Part shown: piece by piece, positions 1-11,884 of the stretch
Layout: the number at the start of each line of letters is the position of its first letter
Position numbering within the stretch: the first letter of the stretch is position 1
Origin: Planococcus citri
Lineage: Eukaryota > Arthropoda > Insecta > Hemiptera > Pseudococcidae
Direction: 5' to 3'
NCBI RefSeq assembly: GCF_950023065.1
Contig: NC_088680.1
Location: 59,557,350 to 59,621,349, forward strand
Length of the DNA: 64,000 bases
The notes under the pieces: generated by a model
Databases searched by the model: none
Told to the model about the DNA's origin: nothing
Seen by the model: only the letters and a program-made list of their open reading frames with translations
Program-made: the position numbers and the translations under genes

Positions 1-121
1 CGTGCTTATTTCTTTTACAACTTCGTTGACTAGGAGATATTTTTTCCAAGCCTGTTTCGGAAGATCAATACCTACTGGATGAAAAATTTCCTAGATCTAC
101 AGAGAGCTCATATCCAGATTT

Positions 122-3100
122 CTATGTGGTATGAAATTGTCGAAGGACTATTAAATAGTTTATGCAAAGGGATACAATCTGTAACATGATTCAAATCAAA
201 CATCAATAAATTGAAGAAAATGTAATCTAGTGAAAAAATGCTGATTTTATACCGCAGAAAGCTCCATTCGAGTCAAAGTAAAAAACCCGTTGAAATTCAT
301 GGCTGAATTTTGTGAGCATACTGTTTGCAAAAATCGTACTACCTGTGAAATTTTAACGATCAATTTATCAACAATTACCCACAATTCACCAAAAAAATTA
401 CCCGTTAATTACCCAAAAATTAACAGTTATTTACCTACCATTTATCAAAAAGTTACTGGTAATTTACCCAAAAATAAACCGTAAAAATTACCAAAAATTT
501 AACAAAAAACTACCAGTAGGTAATTTGCCATTTACCAAAAAGTTACTGGTAATTTACACAAAAAGTTACCAGTAGGTAATTTACCGAATAATGAACCTTA
601 ATTCATCAAAGAAAATTACACGTAATTTACCAAAGAAAATTGCACGTAGCCTAATTTACCAAAGAAAATTACACGTAATTTACCAAAGAAAATTACAAGT
701 AATTTATCAAAAAATTACCTTGTATTTACTCAGAAAGTATTCGTCAATTACCAAAAAATCACTCGCAATTTACCGCAGTTTACTCAGAAATTTCCCCGTA
801 ATTTCCCCAGAAATTCCCCGTAATTTACTCAGAAATTACCCGCAAATTACCCGTAATTTGCCCAAAAATTACCCGTAATTTGCCCAAAAATTACCCGTAA
901 TTTGCCCAGAAATTACCCGTAATTTGCCCAGAAATTACCCGTAATTTGCCCAGAAATTACCCGTAATTTGCCCAGAAATTACCCGTAATTTGCACAGAAA
1001 TTATCCGTAATTTACCCAGAAATTATCCGTAATTTACCCAGAAATTACCCGTAATTCACCCAGAAATTACCCGTAATTCACCCAGAAATTACCCGTAATT
1101 TATCCAGAAATTACCCGTAATTTACCCAGAAATTACCTTTACCCAGAAATTACCCGTAATTTACCCAGAAATTACCCGTGATTTACCCAGAAATTACCCG
1201 TAATTTACCCAGAAATTACCCGTAATTTACCCAGAAATTACCCGTAATTTACCCAGAAATTACCCGTAATTTACCCGGAAATTACCAATTATTTACCCAG
1301 AAATTACCAGTTTTTTAGCCAGAAATTACTCGTAATTTACCCAGAAATTACTCGTAATTTACCCAGAAATTACCCGTAATTCACCCAGAAATTACCAATT
1401 ATTTACCCAGAAATTACCAGTAATTTACCCAAAAATTGACCATAATTTACCCAGAAATTATCCGTAATTTACCCAGAAATTACCCGTAATTTACTCAGAG
1501 AAATATTCGTAATTTACCAGAAAAAATTACTCTTAATTTACCAAAAAATTACCCTTAGGCTTAGGCCAAGTTCCCTGTTTTACTTAGAGGACTAAAAGTG
1601 GTGTCAAATTTTTAAGTGAATGGAAAATTTTTTCAAAAATGACTTTTCTGTGAGGATCCCTGGAGAACCCCTGGTGCAATCCTCGTACGGCTAAGAGCTT
1701 CAAAAATTTTTTCTATAGTTTCCCACTCAAAGTGAAATTTTTCAACAATTTTCGTCAAAATTGAGGATACCAATTTTTTTTTACTCCATCCGAAGGTACA
1801 AATACACTAGTACGTACGTCAGTCACTCTTTTACTAACCGATTGCAGTACGTGGAGTTCCATTTTCTTGGCATCTTCTCCTAACAATGCCTCTTTTTGTC
1901 GGAAATTTATCTAAATTCGAAAGAAATCGAGTTAGAATGAGATGAAAATCTGTAACTTTTGGCCAAATGATAAAGGGTGCATACTTATTACTTACTTGAT
2001 GATAAACTGAATGCGACGTTTCACAAAGTATCAAAAGAAAACACATGTATATCAATAACATATTGGAAAAATATGCGAATGGATAGACGATTTTGTAGGT
2101 GGAGTAATTGAGAAGTGCGTAAGAATACGTAACGATCACAGTTACTATCATTGTGAATACCGATAGAAACAAAAATGAATGTGCTTCGTTAAAATCGTTT
2201 GTTAAATCACTCAAATCCAACCATAATGAAATCAGTTTGTTTAGCTTTTCGGTTTCTTTTTTCTCGGTGAGAATTTTCTGGAAAAAAATAGGTGAAGTTT
2301 TGTAATATGTAGCTGCTTTTGTGGGTTTAAAAAATTCGTTTACAGTACTTTTTTAAAATTTACTTTTGCTGAAATTAAAATGTCTTCGGATGTTGACCAA
2401 AAATATGCGCAATTCACGAACCAATACGTTAACAACACATGAATCAAGAGATGATTGTAACCATCCGCGATGAAATCCTCTATGCTATCGTAGATCTCGG
2501 TATGAATAAATGCAGCGTATAAAGTTCTGAGTATTAACCACGAAATACAGAAAATTGTTGCTTTCTCAACACATTTCCTCTGTCTGGATACATACGATGA
2601 CCCCGTTATACTTTCATATTTCATCTATGCAGCGATAAATGGATCCTTTTCAGTAAATATGCCTTTGCAGAAGCATGTGAATAATCCGAAAAACTGCCTT
2701 CGATATTAATTGTCTGCCTCACCCCTCCCACGTGGCTGATTTGACCCTCTAATGTCGAGTTTTATTTTATTTTCTGAATTGATGAGAAAATTAATATCGA
2801 GGAAGTTTTTCTGCGGAAGCGGAAATGAACTCATCACATGCACTTGCCTGAAACATTTCCCACGAGTCCCAATAATCTTGCATTTGCTTATTTCTATTCC
2901 ACATGATCAATGGTACAGCCAAACTAAAGCATTCGAATACTATATCCGGACCCCTGGCTACTAATACTACCATATTCAAATTGTTCTCATTTGAAATTAT
3001 ACTTATTGCTTCGTTTCCATAATAGATGTGGTACAGGATACATATTGCTATCGCAATTAAGGAGATCAACTTTGATGATATGATTTCAGTAATGTCATCT

Positions 3101-3321
3101 GAAGTCAAAGTTTGAATAAATACTTAGACATACGTAAATGTATAGGTGCCTATAGTAAATAAAGCAATAATTCTTTCACTTCAGTCGTGATTTTAGAAAT
3201 AGAAAATAGATGTCTTACTTTGAGGTCTTATACGAAATGGAATTGCACATATCATTTTCATCATATAAAGTATTGGTTTCAGTGTTTTCAAATATTCGTT
3301 ATTTGTTTTCAATTTGTGCAT
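122..3321 (-). CDS. GR1: insect gustatory-type chemoreceptor (subgroup A), 7 exons
   Basis: Predicted seven-transmembrane chemoreceptor of 371 residues, expected in the dendritic membrane of sensory neurons; the ligand is unknown. Exons in coding order: 3321-3219, 3098-2848, 2624-2364, 2277-1996, 1910-1839, 342-253 and 178-122 (stop TAG). Residues 15-29 (KPILYMMKMICAIPF) match the N-terminal block of gustatory receptors. Exon 4 holds two membrane segments ending in CETSHSVYHQ. Exon 6 has GFFTLTR, and exon 7 gives TM7 with NYLIVLRQF, close to the TYhhhhhQF signature. Intron 1 is phase 1 and all others phase 0. Intron 2 begins with GC (2847-2846) rather than GT; all other introns are GT-AG. Intron 5 is 1.5 kb and filled by a minisatellite. 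The start is the Met aligned with the other copies. The family could also be called odorant receptor; the exon model is firm. Confidence 0.85.
360..1555. repeat. Minisatellite in GR1 intron 5 (about 22-bp unit)
   Basis: Tandem copies of a unit near ATTACCCGTAATTTACCCAG plus two bases. It is degenerate from 360 to about 840 and regular from about 840 to 1500. The array lies wholly inside intron 5 of GR1. Short open frames across it (for example 591-878) are repeat artefacts. Related TAATTTACCAAA units recur at 6475-6645. Confidence 0.9.
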
Positions 3322-3489
3322 TTTAAAAAAAATGTTGTAACCAATTTTACAAGGAAAACTGAAGCAATCCCTTATAATTCTATGTTGTTTTTGAATCGAT
3401 TAAACAATAACAATAATAACAATGCAATTCAAAAAATAAAATATAGGGCTCTGTAAAAAAAATGAAATGCGTGATTAGAAATATTTGTT

Positions 3490-3503
3490 GTGTGATTTCA
3501 AGG
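3490..3503 (-). promoter_or_regulatory. Conserved upstream motif of GR1
   Basis: The plus strand reads GTGTGATTTCAAGG; the coding strand carries AAATCAC. It lies about 170 bp upstream of the GR1 start. A second near-copy (GCGTGATTAG) sits at about 3468. The same word stands upstream of GR2 to GR7. Confidence 0.4.
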
Positions 3504-3985
3504 ATTTATCAAGGTACAACACATATCATTTATCATGATAGGTACTATTATACCTACACCTACTGTATATTCGCGAACAACTTGCGTGCATCAGAAAATT
3601 TTTAAAAAGGAGAAGAAAATACGATGGAAAATTTATTTCAATCCTTTTAATCGTGAGAACGTGAGCATTGTCTGATTTAAGTACAATAATGTCTATTTTA
3701 TTGCAACAAGTAGGTAGATATGAGCATCACATTATTGAAGAAGGGGGATGTTGAATGAAATGACGATAAAGATTAATGAATACCTAAAGCATCGAAATGA
3801 ATGCATTTCTTTTTTACATATTTTTTGAAACTTATTGATATCAGAGTACTAGACTTCATTTTTGGATTAAGTTGATGTCAGAAAGTTGAAGGTAATTGGA
3901 ATGCTCTACCTGTATTGAAGGTTCCAACTTCCAAGAAATTCCAGTAATTTACCACATTATCGCAATTTACCAAAAATTAGTTTTA

Positions 3986-5413
3986 GTCCAGGCAAATTAG
4001 AACTAAAAATAACTGAATTATGACAAAATTGCTACATGAAATTTTATTGTTGGAATATGTTTATAAGGTCCATAGAAGTAAAACCGCACAACTTCCCCCA
4101 CCCAACCGCGTGTGCGTTCTCCCCCAGAGTGGATCTTAGCCCCCCAAAATCAGTTTTTCGCCATTTTCTCCCCCGCATTGCATTTTAGCGAAAAATATGT
4201 TATTAGATGAAAGAATCTACGTCAAATTTCCGATCTAATGATGTATCAACCTTTCTTGTAGGTTCAAGGGGGGTGGAACCACAGTCATTCAAAAAAAGGG
4301 GGTTTCCAGAAAAAAACATAAAGGCTATAGGCGCCTAAGGGGGGTGAAATGGTCCCCGAAAGCTTTCGAGTTGATATTATCATGGAATGTGGGTAACATT
4401 GAGAAACTTCCGTGTAAAAAATTTCAGATCCACACCCCCTCCTTTTTTTGGGGAACCCCCCTTTTCTGAAATTTCAATAACACTTTTCTCAGCCCCATTT
4501 TAACCAATTTTGAAAATTTTTCAGTATGTTATGTATATCTTTAGTAGGTATCCCCACAAAGATTTTCAACCCTCTCCCCTCATATTTACCCCTCAAAATA
4601 GCGTTTTTCGACTTATTTTATGTTTTTTAACAATAGTAAAATTGAGGGGTCTAAGTGCTCTGGAAAGGGCTAGATGAGTGTAGCAAAAAATCTGACGTCA
4701 TATTCGTGCTCAGCGGTATCGAATCATAAGAAAACGACATCCTACTCATTAATAACTAGTTATTTCCCCCAAAATTCCCATTTTACCCCCAACCCTCGCT
4801 AAGACACATTTTACACTGTTTTGAGGGGTACATATGAGGGGAGGGGTTTGAAATTTTTTTTGGGAATACCTACTAAGGATATACATAACATACTGAAAAA
4901 TTTTCAAAATTGGTTAAAATGGGGCTGAGAAAAGTGTTATTGAAATTTCAGAAAAGGGGGGTTCCCCAAAAAAAGGAGGGGGTGTGGATCTGAAATTTTT
5001 TACACGGAAGTTTCTCAATGTTACCCACATTCCATGATAATATCAACTCGAAAGCTTTCGGGAACCATTTCACCCCTCTTAGGCGCCTATAGCCTTTATG
5101 TGGAAACCCTCTTTTTTTGAATGACTGTGGTTCCACCCCCCTTGGACCTACAAGAAAGGTTGATACATCATTAGATCGGAAATTTGACGTAGATTCTTTT
5201 ATCTAATAACATATTTTTCGCTAAAATGCAATGAGGGGGAGAAAATGGCGAAAAACTGATTTTGGGGGGCTAAGATCCACTCTGGGGGAGAACGCACACG
5301 CGGTCGGGTGGGGGAAGTTGTGCGGTTTTACTTCTATGGACCTTATAAACATATTCCAACAATAAAATTTCATGTAGCAATTTTGTCATAATTAAATTGC
5401 AATTTGCCTGGAC
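3986..5413. mobile_element. Foldback/MITE-like element with ~0.6-kb inverted arms
   Basis: The ends are GTCCAGGCAAATT and its reverse complement AATTTGCCTGGAC, flanked by TA on both sides (3984-3985 and 5414-5415). The left arm (to about 4620) is repeated inverted at about 4795-5413 with few differences, leaving a spacer of about 175 bp. A TA target duplication is typical of Tc1/mariner-type or MITE insertions. No transposase is visible. The minus-strand open frame at 4948-5136 lies in one arm and is not a gene. Confidence 0.75.
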
Positions 5414-5490
5414 TATTTACTAGTAATTCAACAACAATTGCCACAGTGGGCCACAGACCCCCCAAAAACGGCGATAATTCGGATTCAACA

Positions 5491-6478
5491 CTTATCGATG
5501 TGCAATATGTCGATTAATATGTTTTCGAAGTCGTAGAATTCGAATCTGTACTTATTTTTTTTGTAGGAGTGGGGGGTGAGGCGTGGGGAGCGGGAAAATT
5601 TCAAATTCTGCTTATATTATCGTGTAATATATCGATTAATATGTTTTCAAGGTCGCAGAGTTCGAATCTGGAGTTAGTTTTTTGGTGGAGGTTGGGGGTG
5701 AGGCGTGGGGAGGGGGAAATTTCAAATTTTGCATCTATTATTGTGTAATATGTTGATTAACATGTTTTCGAAGTCGTAGAGTTCGAATCTGCAGTTAGTT
5801 TTTTGGTAGAGGTGGGTAATGAGGTGTGGGGAGGTGAAAAATTCCAAATTTACTTTTTGATGTTTTCATATACCACTGATTTTAAACGTTTACAGTTTTT
5901 TATATAAAATCAGAACACGTTTTGGAACAAAATTCACATAATCGGGCAATATCGTGTGTTCTCTTCTGCATAGTGATGTGTATTTGGGAGTGGTGTATAC
6001 TATGCTTTAGCCATTTTTTGCAGAAAATTGCAGATTTGCTTTGCAGGTTCATTTTTTTAGTAAAAATACATCAATTTTCTTCACAATTGCAAAAATATCG
6101 CAATTTTGAGATCGAAACATGATATACTCGATTCAATTTTGATTAAAATACATTATTTGAGATATAAAATGGATTTTTCAAATAAACAATATTAACAACC
6201 TCAAAAACATAACAAACGACATATTAATTAATAATATGAGAAAAATTTGGAATATTTCACCGCTCCTTGCCTCACCACTAACCCATACCAAAAAATAACT
6301 TCAGATTCGAACTCTACAACCTCGAAAATATATCAATCGACATATTACACGATAATATAAGCACAACAAATTGCGATATTTCCACAATTGTGAAGAAAAT
6401 TGATGTATTTTTACTAAAAAAATGTCCCTGCAAAGCAAATCTGCAATTTTCTGCAAAAAATGGCTAAAGCATAGTAAT
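5491..6478. repeat. Tandem ~122-bp units followed by their inverted copy
   Basis: Three units of about 122 bp (5491-5855) each carry ATTAATATGTTTTC, then TTCGAATCTG, then a G-rich stretch. An inverted copy lies at about 6240-6370. A second inverted pair, about 5998-6108 against 6375-6478, is almost exact. The whole block could fold into a hairpin. No coding potential. Confidence 0.7.
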
Positions 6479-6645
6479 TTGCCAAAAGAATTACCAGTAA
6501 TTTACCAAAGAATTGCCAGTAATTTACCAAAGAATTACCAGTAATTTATCAAAGAATTACCAGTAATTTACCAAGAATTTGCTAGTAATTTACCAAAAAT
6601 TACCAGTTATTTACCAAAAAATTACCAGCAATTCACGCAAAGTAA
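6475..6645. repeat. Short minisatellite, TTACCAGTAATTTACCAAAG-like units
   Basis: About seven imperfect units of 22-24 bp directly abut the inverted repeat. The unit is related to the GR1 intron 5 minisatellite, so one satellite family occurs at two sites 5 kb apart. Confidence 0.75.
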
Positions 6646-7874
6646 GCATTTTTAGAATTTTTAGGGGCATAGAATATTATTTTGTAGAATTTGGCCCATG
6701 AGATGTCGTTCAGTCAAAATTTTCGTTAAAACTGAAAAGAGTTAATTAAAATCACATGAGCTAGAAGTAAGTGAGTTGAGTTGAGGTAATTTATGAGAAT
6801 GGAGGTGAATTTTTCAAAAGGGAGAGGAGGGCATCTGGAAAAAAATACCTTTGCTCAAGGATTTTTTCTTGTTCAGCTCTAAATTCATAATTTGGCAATA
6901 CATAATTATGAAACTGCTTTTAGTAAAAATATGTTCTTACAGAGTTGAAATTCATTGCAATTAGACGACCTCCTCCCTCCCCCTTACTAGTTATACTAAA
7001 AATCCATCGGATTTAATGACTTTTTTTTAAAAAATTATAAAAATCCTAAAATCTATAAATTTTTTGATCCAAGGCTGAAAAAAAATCCTTAATAAATTTA
7101 GAATTTTACTTAACTCCACATATCTCGCTAAATGCTATGTACCGAGTTCCATTAGGTTAAGATTTCATATTGTAGTGCTTTTGCCTTCTTAAACCTACAG
7201 GTATCAGTATCCGTCTTGGACTTCCCCCCCCCCCCGAGATTTCAGCAAGTTTTTCCACCTTCAGATTTTTTTCAAAAATTCATTTAAAGAACTTCAATAT
7301 GAAATTAAACACCTAAAAATCCTTCCTTCAATCAGACTTCAGCACGGTTTCTAAAAATATTTCTTCAATAGATCAAATCCTTATAATTATGTATTTTCTT
7401 TTCTCATGCAAATAATTTCGAAAAATAATTTCAGGCTCCCAGGTCAATTGTGAGGAGTGGGGGCGCTAATGTCAGATTTTTCAAGGTCAAAAAACACGAA
7501 AAACCAGTTTTCTCCCATCCAAATTGCTTTAGGAGACTGATTTTGGGATATGCTATACAAGTTTTGATTTCCTATCGATTGGTTTTTAGTTCGATTTCTT
7601 TGAACTTTTTCACTCCTCTCCACCCTCTTCCAAAAATTAGGACATTTGCCAATTTAGACTCAATGTCATCCTCACTCCAACCCCTTCAATCCGACGTCAA
7701 ACCAAGCCTAAATACCGAATTTGAGCGAATTTCGTCGAAATCCCTCTGACTGAGTTGTTTTTTATACTTAGGTATAGTTAAGCAAAAAATTATATTATCA
7801 GACATGCGTCTTATCACAGTTGTAATTTATTTATTGCATAATTATGTTTAATTCAATATAAATGTACATCTCGT
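6646..7874. other. Intergenic, no gene seen (GR1/GR2 gap)
   Basis: AT-rich sequence with short C or G runs (for example near 7220). Only short unrelated open frames are present. AATAAA on the minus strand, 40-50 bp beyond the GR2 stop (about 7826-7835), is a candidate polyadenylation signal for GR2. Confidence 0.5.
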
Positions 7875-9669
7875 TCAATCACTGAAAAATTGTCTCAAGA
7901 CTATCAAATAGTTTATGCAAAGAGCCACAATCTGAAACATTATCAAAATTCAACTTCATTGATAAAATTTTGAGTTTATGAAATTAATAATTATTTTCCT
8001 ACCACAGGCAGTTCCATTCTGGTCAGAGTGAAAAATCCGTTAAATTTCACGGCTGAATTTTGCGAGTGAACAGTTTGCAAAAATCGCATCACCTGTTGAA
8101 CATTCATCATTCATCAATGATGAATCATCATTATATTGTGCATATGATTTTGAAAATTTATATGTTGCATAATTGGTTTATTTTTTTGTATTTTGGCCAT
8201 TTTTATACTTGATTATTTTTCTTTGAAAGAATAGATATCTGATCACTGTCTTTTACTTACCGATTGCAGTACAGGGATTTTCAATTTCATAGTATTTTCT
8301 TGTATGTAGTAACGCCTCTGTTTGTCGATAACACATCTGAAATCCAAAAATTGAATCAGTCTGTCGTAGATTATGTTGACAAATAATTATTCCCAGTCAA
8401 CTATGTAAATATTAGGTAGGTAGTCTTATTCATGTAATTACCTACCTGGCGATAAACTGAATGTGACGATTCGCAGAGTATTAGAATGAAACTTACAACT
8501 ATCAATACAATATGGGAAAAAACTGTAAATGGATAGACCCTTTTGTACGTAGAGTAATTTATGAGAGCGTAACAGAATGTAACAAATATAGTCACTAACG
8601 TGGTAAAATAGGATAAAAAAAGAAAAGAATGAGCGTCATTGAAACGATTCGCTAAATCATTTAAAGTTGACCAAATCGAAATGAGTTTGTTCAATTTATA
8701 ATTTCCTTTCTCCTCCTTGATAATTTTCTGAAACATCGATAATCGTACATTTCACGAATTTGAGGATTTAAAAAAAACAACATAAATGTTTTTACTTTTC
8801 CCAAGGTGAGTACGTCCTCGGATGTTGACCGAAAAAACGCGCAATTTGTGAACCAATACGTCAACATTGTGTGCAATAAGAGGTGATAGTAATTTTTAGC
8901 CATGTAATCGACAGCATCAGTGAAGATGAAGTAGTGAAATGTTGCAACATAAACACTTCTCAATATTAACCAGGAAATGCATAATTGTGTCGCTCTTGCG
9001 ATGTATTTTCGTTTCCTTGATATATACGGTGAACCCGTTATACTTTCATATTTCAACTGCAGGTAGAATATTAGAATCGAATTAATTGTTTTCGATTTAA
9101 TTTTATAGATTGTCTTCAAACACTGAATAGCTAATTATGCCAAATTATTTTTGAAATTCACGAAAAAATTAATGAGTAAGGCTTAGGTAGTTTTTTTTTT
9201 TAGGGAATATAAATTGGGAAATTAGGTACATTTGATATTGCTCTCACCTGAAGTATTTCCCAAGTATTCCAATAATCTTGAATTTGCTTATTTCTAGTTA
9301 ACATCATCATTGGAGCTAAGGAACTAAAGAACTCGAAGGCTATGACGGTAAATCTGCCTACCAATGTTACGATCATGTTTTTGTTATTTTCACTCGTTAT
9401 TATTCTAATGTTATCGCTTCCATTATGATAACGGAAAAATACGCATACCACAATGGCTATTGAGGAAACTATCTTTGATGATAATATACTGGGAATGGTA
9501 TCTGAAATTTACATTTTTGTACGTGTTAGAGGCTTACTTACCTATTTATTTTGAACAGAAGTGTCTTACTTTTTGATTTTATATTAAAGGGCAAAATGCA
9601 CACTACTTTCATCATAAGAAGCGATGGTTTCATTGCTTTTAAATATTCGTTGTTTTCGGATTCGTACAT
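7875..9669 (-). pseudogene. GR2: gustatory-type receptor (subgroup A), frameshifted in exon 5
   Basis: All seven exons are present: 9669-9570, 9501-9248, 9056-8796, 8727-8446, 8336-8261, 8092-8003 and 7931-7875. They match GR3 closely (exon 1 starts MYESENNEYLKAMKP). Exon 5 is 76 nt instead of the 72 nt seen elsewhere, because TGTA is duplicated at 8301-8308. The frame then shifts, and a stop arises inside exon 6, before TM7. The downstream exons, read in the family frame, still give GFFTLTR and NYLIVLRQF without other lesions, and all splice sites look usable. The break is therefore recent, allelic, or a sequencing/assembly slip. As written, the product would lack its last membrane segment. 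Confidence 0.8.
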
Positions 9670-9817
9670 TTTTTTACAAATGCTTTGAAAAATCGATAAA
9701 AAGATGAAGTGTATTTTGAGATATTTTTCCTTTCAGGTGGAAATTTACATTTTCACGTTGTTATAAAAATACATATATCTAACTAACGAAAAAATTGAGT
9801 TGGAATTAATATTATGT

Positions 9818-9831
9818 CGCGTGATTTCAAG
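9818..9831 (-). promoter_or_regulatory. Conserved upstream motif of GR2
   Basis: The plus strand reads CGCGTGATTTCAAG, 149 bp upstream of the GR2 ATG. It is nearly identical in sequence and spacing to the GR3 copy. Confidence 0.45.
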
Positions 9832-10588
9832 TACGATACCTACATATTTATTGGGGTATTATTATTTTTCATGATAATACTTCAGTACTGAAGTACCTAG
9901 ACCTACCAATTTTCAAACAATTTGCGTGTTTCAATTTTAAAATCATTACACGATGACACGATGTGTATTGTGGTGTATGGATAAGGAGAATTAAAAATAA
10001 CTTTTAAAATATTCCAGAAGGTAAATCAAAGATCTGAGGTGAGGATGAGTTGGAAAATATCAAATTTTCAAAAAATTCCAGAATCATGAATTTTGGACAA
10101 AAATGCCCGAAACTTTGCTTTATCTCCTAAAGTCACCCTCCTGAATCGATCGAGACCATTTTTGGATCAATCTGAAGTCTCCAGCAAAAGTTGACTTTTC
10201 TCCAGCTATTTCAAACCGTTCCCGTTCCACAAAAGCGTTATTATCAACTTCGACAGCTGAAATTTGATTCTTTCATAAAGTTCTACATTCTGAATAGAAT
10301 TTGTTCTCTGAAATTTTGAGATTTTTTAAGCGAAAAAAATACACTTTTCAACTCGTTATCTCGGATTTTCAATTCGTCTAGTTAAGGTCGTGGTTCAACT
10401 TATATATTTTTTTTTTCAAAAGATGGAAAAAGATACCTTATTTACATAGGTTTTCTTGAGCGATGACCATGGCAGTAGCTCAAAGGTTGAATTTGTACAA
10501 TTTTATTTCTATGGATAACATGATCATCATCAAAAGTTTATTTAACGTTAACGACGCGACGTCTGGCATCCTGGCCTTTAATGTCAAC

Positions 10589-10589
<1 letters not shown>
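9832..10589. other. Intergenic, no gene seen
   Basis: AT-rich, without long open frames or recognisable repeats on either strand. Confidence 0.5.

Positions 10590-10620
<31 letters not shown>
10590..10620. repeat. (CAT)n microsatellite
   Basis: About nine uninterrupted CAT triplets. Confidence 0.9.
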
Positions 10621-11290
10621 AGTCATATAACCGCTCGAGGTGGTATCGCATACAAATCAACGCATACCCGTATGCCGAATTGGGTACCTATTTGGACTAA
10701 CATCTTTTATGTTGGTGTTGCCTCTATTGCGTTGAGCTGTTGATTACATATCTCATGAAAATTTATTTTTTGAGCTTCCACTAGTAGTTTCCCTTTCCCG
10801 CTTGCTTACTAGTGACATTAGGGTACTCTAGAATGGGAATGATCAACATCAGTCATTTTGGTTGTCCCGCGTCGTTGTGAACAGTTGATGTTGTATAAGT
10901 GTGAGTAAGGTAAATCTTACCCACACTTATACAACATCGACTGTCGATGAATGTACACAAGGACATGGGACAACCAAAATGGCTGACATTGATCATACCC
11001 ATTTTACAGTACCCTAGTGACATCTACACAAGCATCTTGGAGGTAGCTGGGTTGTTTAGAGACCCTGAGCTCCTCTGTGTTGACCTTTATAGATGCTCGA
11101 ACCAGTTTCAGCTTTTTGATTCTACTAATGATCTGTTAGCTCGGCTAATAACTGATGGTCCCTCGGCACTTGGCATGTGATGTTGATAAGTGCACATAAG
11201 ATTTTAAATTACAAGCACAAGCTGGCCTCTGTAGCTGGGTTTGAACCCTGTACCTTGTGAACGGAGGTCTGTGGCCAAACAAATTACAAC
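10620..11290. repeat. Dispersed repeat with internal palindrome, second copy near 62 kb
   Basis: The segment around 10799-11030 is an imperfect palindrome centred near 10908, where GTTGTATAAGTGTGAGTAAG meets its inverse. The stretch 11030-11095 (GGGTTGTTTAGAGACCCTGA) reappears inverted at about 61950-62010, and 10680-10810 reappears inverted at about 62030-62130. A B-box-like GGTTCAAACCC lies on the minus strand at 11237-11247, hinting at a tRNA-derived SINE part. No protein-coding potential. Confidence 0.6.
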
Positions 11291-11544
11291 AAATAGCAAA
11301 AATTATAACAAACAAAATGACAAAATCTTAACAAAAGTGTAGCAAAATTCACAAAAATATAACAAAAGTTCAACAAAAATATCTAGTAAAATTTTAACAA
11401 AGCAAAACATAAATCCCTGCACTCTGCATAATTTAGGAATAGGAACAGCTTTTCACACATCTAGTCTTCATTTTCATGTAGGTACATACTTGCATGCATT
11501 CAAAATTTTCCCTGAGTGTTTCATTTTTGATTATTTTATAAACT

Positions 11545-11860
11545 TTACATGAATCTATAATACATAATGTTATATTTGTGTTGGAGATGGGAGTGGAATG
11601 TTTTGAAATGATTTATATGAATAGTATTATTGGCAATTTTGACATATTGTTTTAGAGCTAAATAGTTTCTTCTTTCTTGTAGAGGAGTAATTCCAGATTC
11701 CTCAGTAAGAGTGATTATAGGGCTGGTTTGGAATGCTCCTAATGACAGATGTAATGCATTGTTGGTGATTGGATTCAATTTTGTTAGGTCATTTTTTGAA
11801 GCAGTACATATTGTATAAAATAGATCCATAGTCAATTATTAATTGCAGATGGCTGACATT
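11545..11860 (-). pseudogene. Decayed non-LTR retrotransposon (jockey-like) RT C-terminal fragment
   Basis: The minus-strand frame reads ASKNDLTKLNPITNNAL, then GAFQTSPI and LQERRNYLALKQYVKI. This resembles the conserved block after the reverse transcriptase domain of jockey-type LINEs (IQxxALRLxxGAFRTSP ... RRxYLxLKY). The preceding IDYGSILYN sits in another frame, so a frameshift separates them. It is only about 100 codons and is a relic, not a host gene. Confidence 0.65.
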
Positions 11861-11884
11861 AAATAGTATAGTACATTACATTAC

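Noticed and set aside
591..878. 95-codon plus-strand open frame
   Set aside because: It sits in the GR1 intron 5 minisatellite.
360..1555. CRISPR-like regular repeats
   Set aside because: Units are contiguous without unique spacers and the sequence is from a eukaryotic genome; it is a minisatellite.
4948..5136. Minus-strand open frame with a mirror copy at about 4250-4440
   Set aside because: Arms of a foldback element; no homology.
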